Assembly (NCBI GenBank): GCA_017614795.1
Contig: JAGABD010000111.1
Location: forward strand, 12,608 to 76,607
DNA: 64,000 nucleotides
Source: Bacteroidales bacterium
GTDB lineage: Bacteria > Bacteroidota > Bacteroidia > Bacteroidales > UBA932
Reading direction: 5' to 3'
Shown here: piece after piece, positions 63,565-64,000 of the stretch
Layout of the letters: every line of letters starts with the position of its first letter
How positions within the stretch are numbered: position 1 is the stretch's first letter
Made by a program: the position numbers and the translations under genes
Notes under the pieces: model-generated
Databases searched by the model: none
What the model saw: the letters and a program-made list of their open reading frames with translations, nothing else
What the model was told of the DNA's origin: nothing

Positions 63565-63758
63565 GGACCTTTTGCATTTTCCTGCAAAAATGTTAAAGGT
63601 CCCCTTGAAAAACTCGGGACCTTTTACAAAATCCCGCCAAAACGCTAAAGGTCCCCCTGAAAAGACCGGGACCTTTTGCAAAATCCTGCAAAAACGCTAA
63701 AGGTCCCCCTAAAAAACCAGGGACCTTTTGCAAAATCCCGCAAAAACGCTAAAGGTCC
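63565..63758. repeat. Four-copy 52-bp tandem array of palindromic units
   Basis: Units start at 63565, 63617, 63669 and 63721, exactly 52 bp apart. Each has a 38-bp hairpin-forming part that begins GGACCTTTT and ends AAAGGTCC, with an inner repeat TTTTGCA/TGCAAAA, followed by a 14-bp spacer (CCCTGAAAAGACCG-like). The last unit lacks the spacer. The copies differ at a few central bases, and the first is the most diverged. 52 is not a multiple of 3, and no coding frame runs through all units. The array ends 8 bp before the tRNA promoter. Confidence 0.92.
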
Positions 63759-63765
63759 TACGGGA

Positions 63766-63797
63766 TTTGCGGATAAAGCAGAATTTGTTTATTTTTG
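63766..63797 (+). promoter_or_regulatory. Promoter of tRNA-Ser
   Basis: TTTG (63766-63769), 20 nt, then TATTTTTG (63790-63797): a close match to the Bacteroidota consensus. Transcription would begin about 5 nt before the tRNA. Confidence 0.85.
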
Positions 63798-63808
63798 CGG
63801 TCCTGAAT

Positions 63809-63893
63809 GGAGGAATGGCCGAGTGGTCGATGGCGGCAGTCTTGAAAACTGTTGTACGGCAACGTACCGGGGGTTCGAATCCCTCTTCCTCCG
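63809..63893 (+). tRNA. tRNA-Ser (anticodon UGA)
   Basis: 85 nt. Acceptor stem GGAGGAA (63809-63815) pairs with TTCCTCC (63886-63892), and G893 is the discriminator base. The D arm holds GGCCGAGTGGTCGATGGC. The anticodon loop CTTGAAA reads UGA. A long variable arm (GTTGTACGGCAACGTAC region) marks tRNA-Ser. The T arm GGGGGTTCGAATCCCTC is regular. CCA is not encoded. Confidence 0.97.
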
Positions 63894-63915
63894 CGCTATG
63901 CAATGCAAATATCGG

Positions 63916-63940
63916 TGCCGCACCTCTGTGCGGCATTTTT
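63916..63940 (+). terminator. Intrinsic terminator after tRNA-Ser
   Basis: TGCCGCA (63916-63922) pairs with TGCGGCA (63929-63935) over a 6-nt loop, followed by TTTTT (63936-63940). It lies 22 nt after the tRNA end. Confidence 0.88.
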
Positions 63941-63947
63941 GTGTAGT

Positions 63948-63986
63948 GGTACGGCCGTCAGGAGCTTGCTCATGTAAGGCCGTGCC
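63948..63986. repeat. Nested inverted repeat at the window edge
   Basis: GGTACGGCC (63948-63956) pairs with GGCCGTGCC (63978-63986) with one G-T pair. Inside, GAGC (63962-63965) and GCTC (63968-63971) form a second small hairpin. No gene is evident in 63941-64000. Confidence 0.5.
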
Positions 63987-64000
63987 GGTACGCAAAAAGA

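Noticed and set aside
63565..63758. CRISPR array
   Set aside because: The spacing is exact and repeats are about the right size, but the spacers are only 14 bp and similar to each other, the repeats differ in their centre, and no cas gene is present.

Overview
The window is a piece of a Bacteroidota chromosome, most likely from an uncultured gut-type member of the order Bacteroidales. The evidence is two SusC/SusD pairs, an ECF sigma/FecR pair in front of one of them, many lipoproteins with BACON, fimbrillin-like and DUF5689-type domains, GH28/GH105 pectin enzymes, and promoters of the Bacteroidota type (TTTG, 19-20 nt, TAnnTTTG). Most of the window has moderately high GC. The first 15 kb, the transposase-like gene near 33-34 kb and the small lipoprotein genes near 60.4-61.8 kb look more AT-rich. 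Nearly every gene is on the minus strand; metK, rnr and one tRNA-Ser are the exceptions.

Layout, described from the 5' end of each minus-strand block. (1) 15189 to 1: a polysaccharide utilisation locus, in the order ECF sigma, FecR anti-sigma, STN-type SusC, SusD, an unassigned toroid-like enzyme, a lipoprotein with a formylglycine-enzyme-like domain, GH105, a fimbrillin-like lipoprotein, a 43-residue peptide, GH28 and a cut-off SGNH esterase. Pectin or a related uronic-acid glycan is the likely substrate. (2) 28018 to 15193: one tight operon that starts at a good promoter. It encodes a multidomain surface lipoprotein, a DRGH-type nuclease, an endonuclease/exonuclease/phosphatase-family nuclease, a TonB-dependent receptor with a duplicated N-terminal domain, a DUF5689 lipoprotein, an M3 peptidase and phosphoglycerate mutase. 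I read the first five genes as a possible extracellular nucleic-acid acquisition system. (3) 32955 to 28168: an Oar-like TonB-dependent receptor with a BACON/OB-like lipoprotein, closed by a terminator. (4) 33150-34088: a REP-associated-transposase-like gene. (5) 34161-35558: metK behind a consensus promoter and a probable SAM-II riboswitch. (6) 47596 to 35679: a long close-packed run with an OmpA porin, a DMT transporter, an SGNH hydrolase, a lipoprotein, a tricorn-like protease, uvrA and a short nucleoside kinase. (7) 47712-49871: rnr. (8) 59935 to 49872: a second SusC/SusD locus with a large lipoprotein, a subtilisin-type protease and a small lipoprotein, probably for peptides. (9) 63508 to 60432: YtxH-like and holin-like membrane proteins, manA and two small lipoproteins. 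(10) 63565-63940: a 52-bp tandem palindromic array, a promoter, tRNA-Ser(UGA) and a terminator.

The most unusual signals are repeats. A roughly 110-bp palindromic element sits in frame inside both uvrA and rnr, in opposite reading orientations. Four copies of a 52-bp palindromic unit lie just upstream of tRNA-Ser, and a second, unrelated hairpin pair lies in the 60.3 kb gap. Two hairpins with the same stem lie after the transposase-like gene and after metK. The nuclease/TonB receptor operon is the best candidate for a poorly described functional system.
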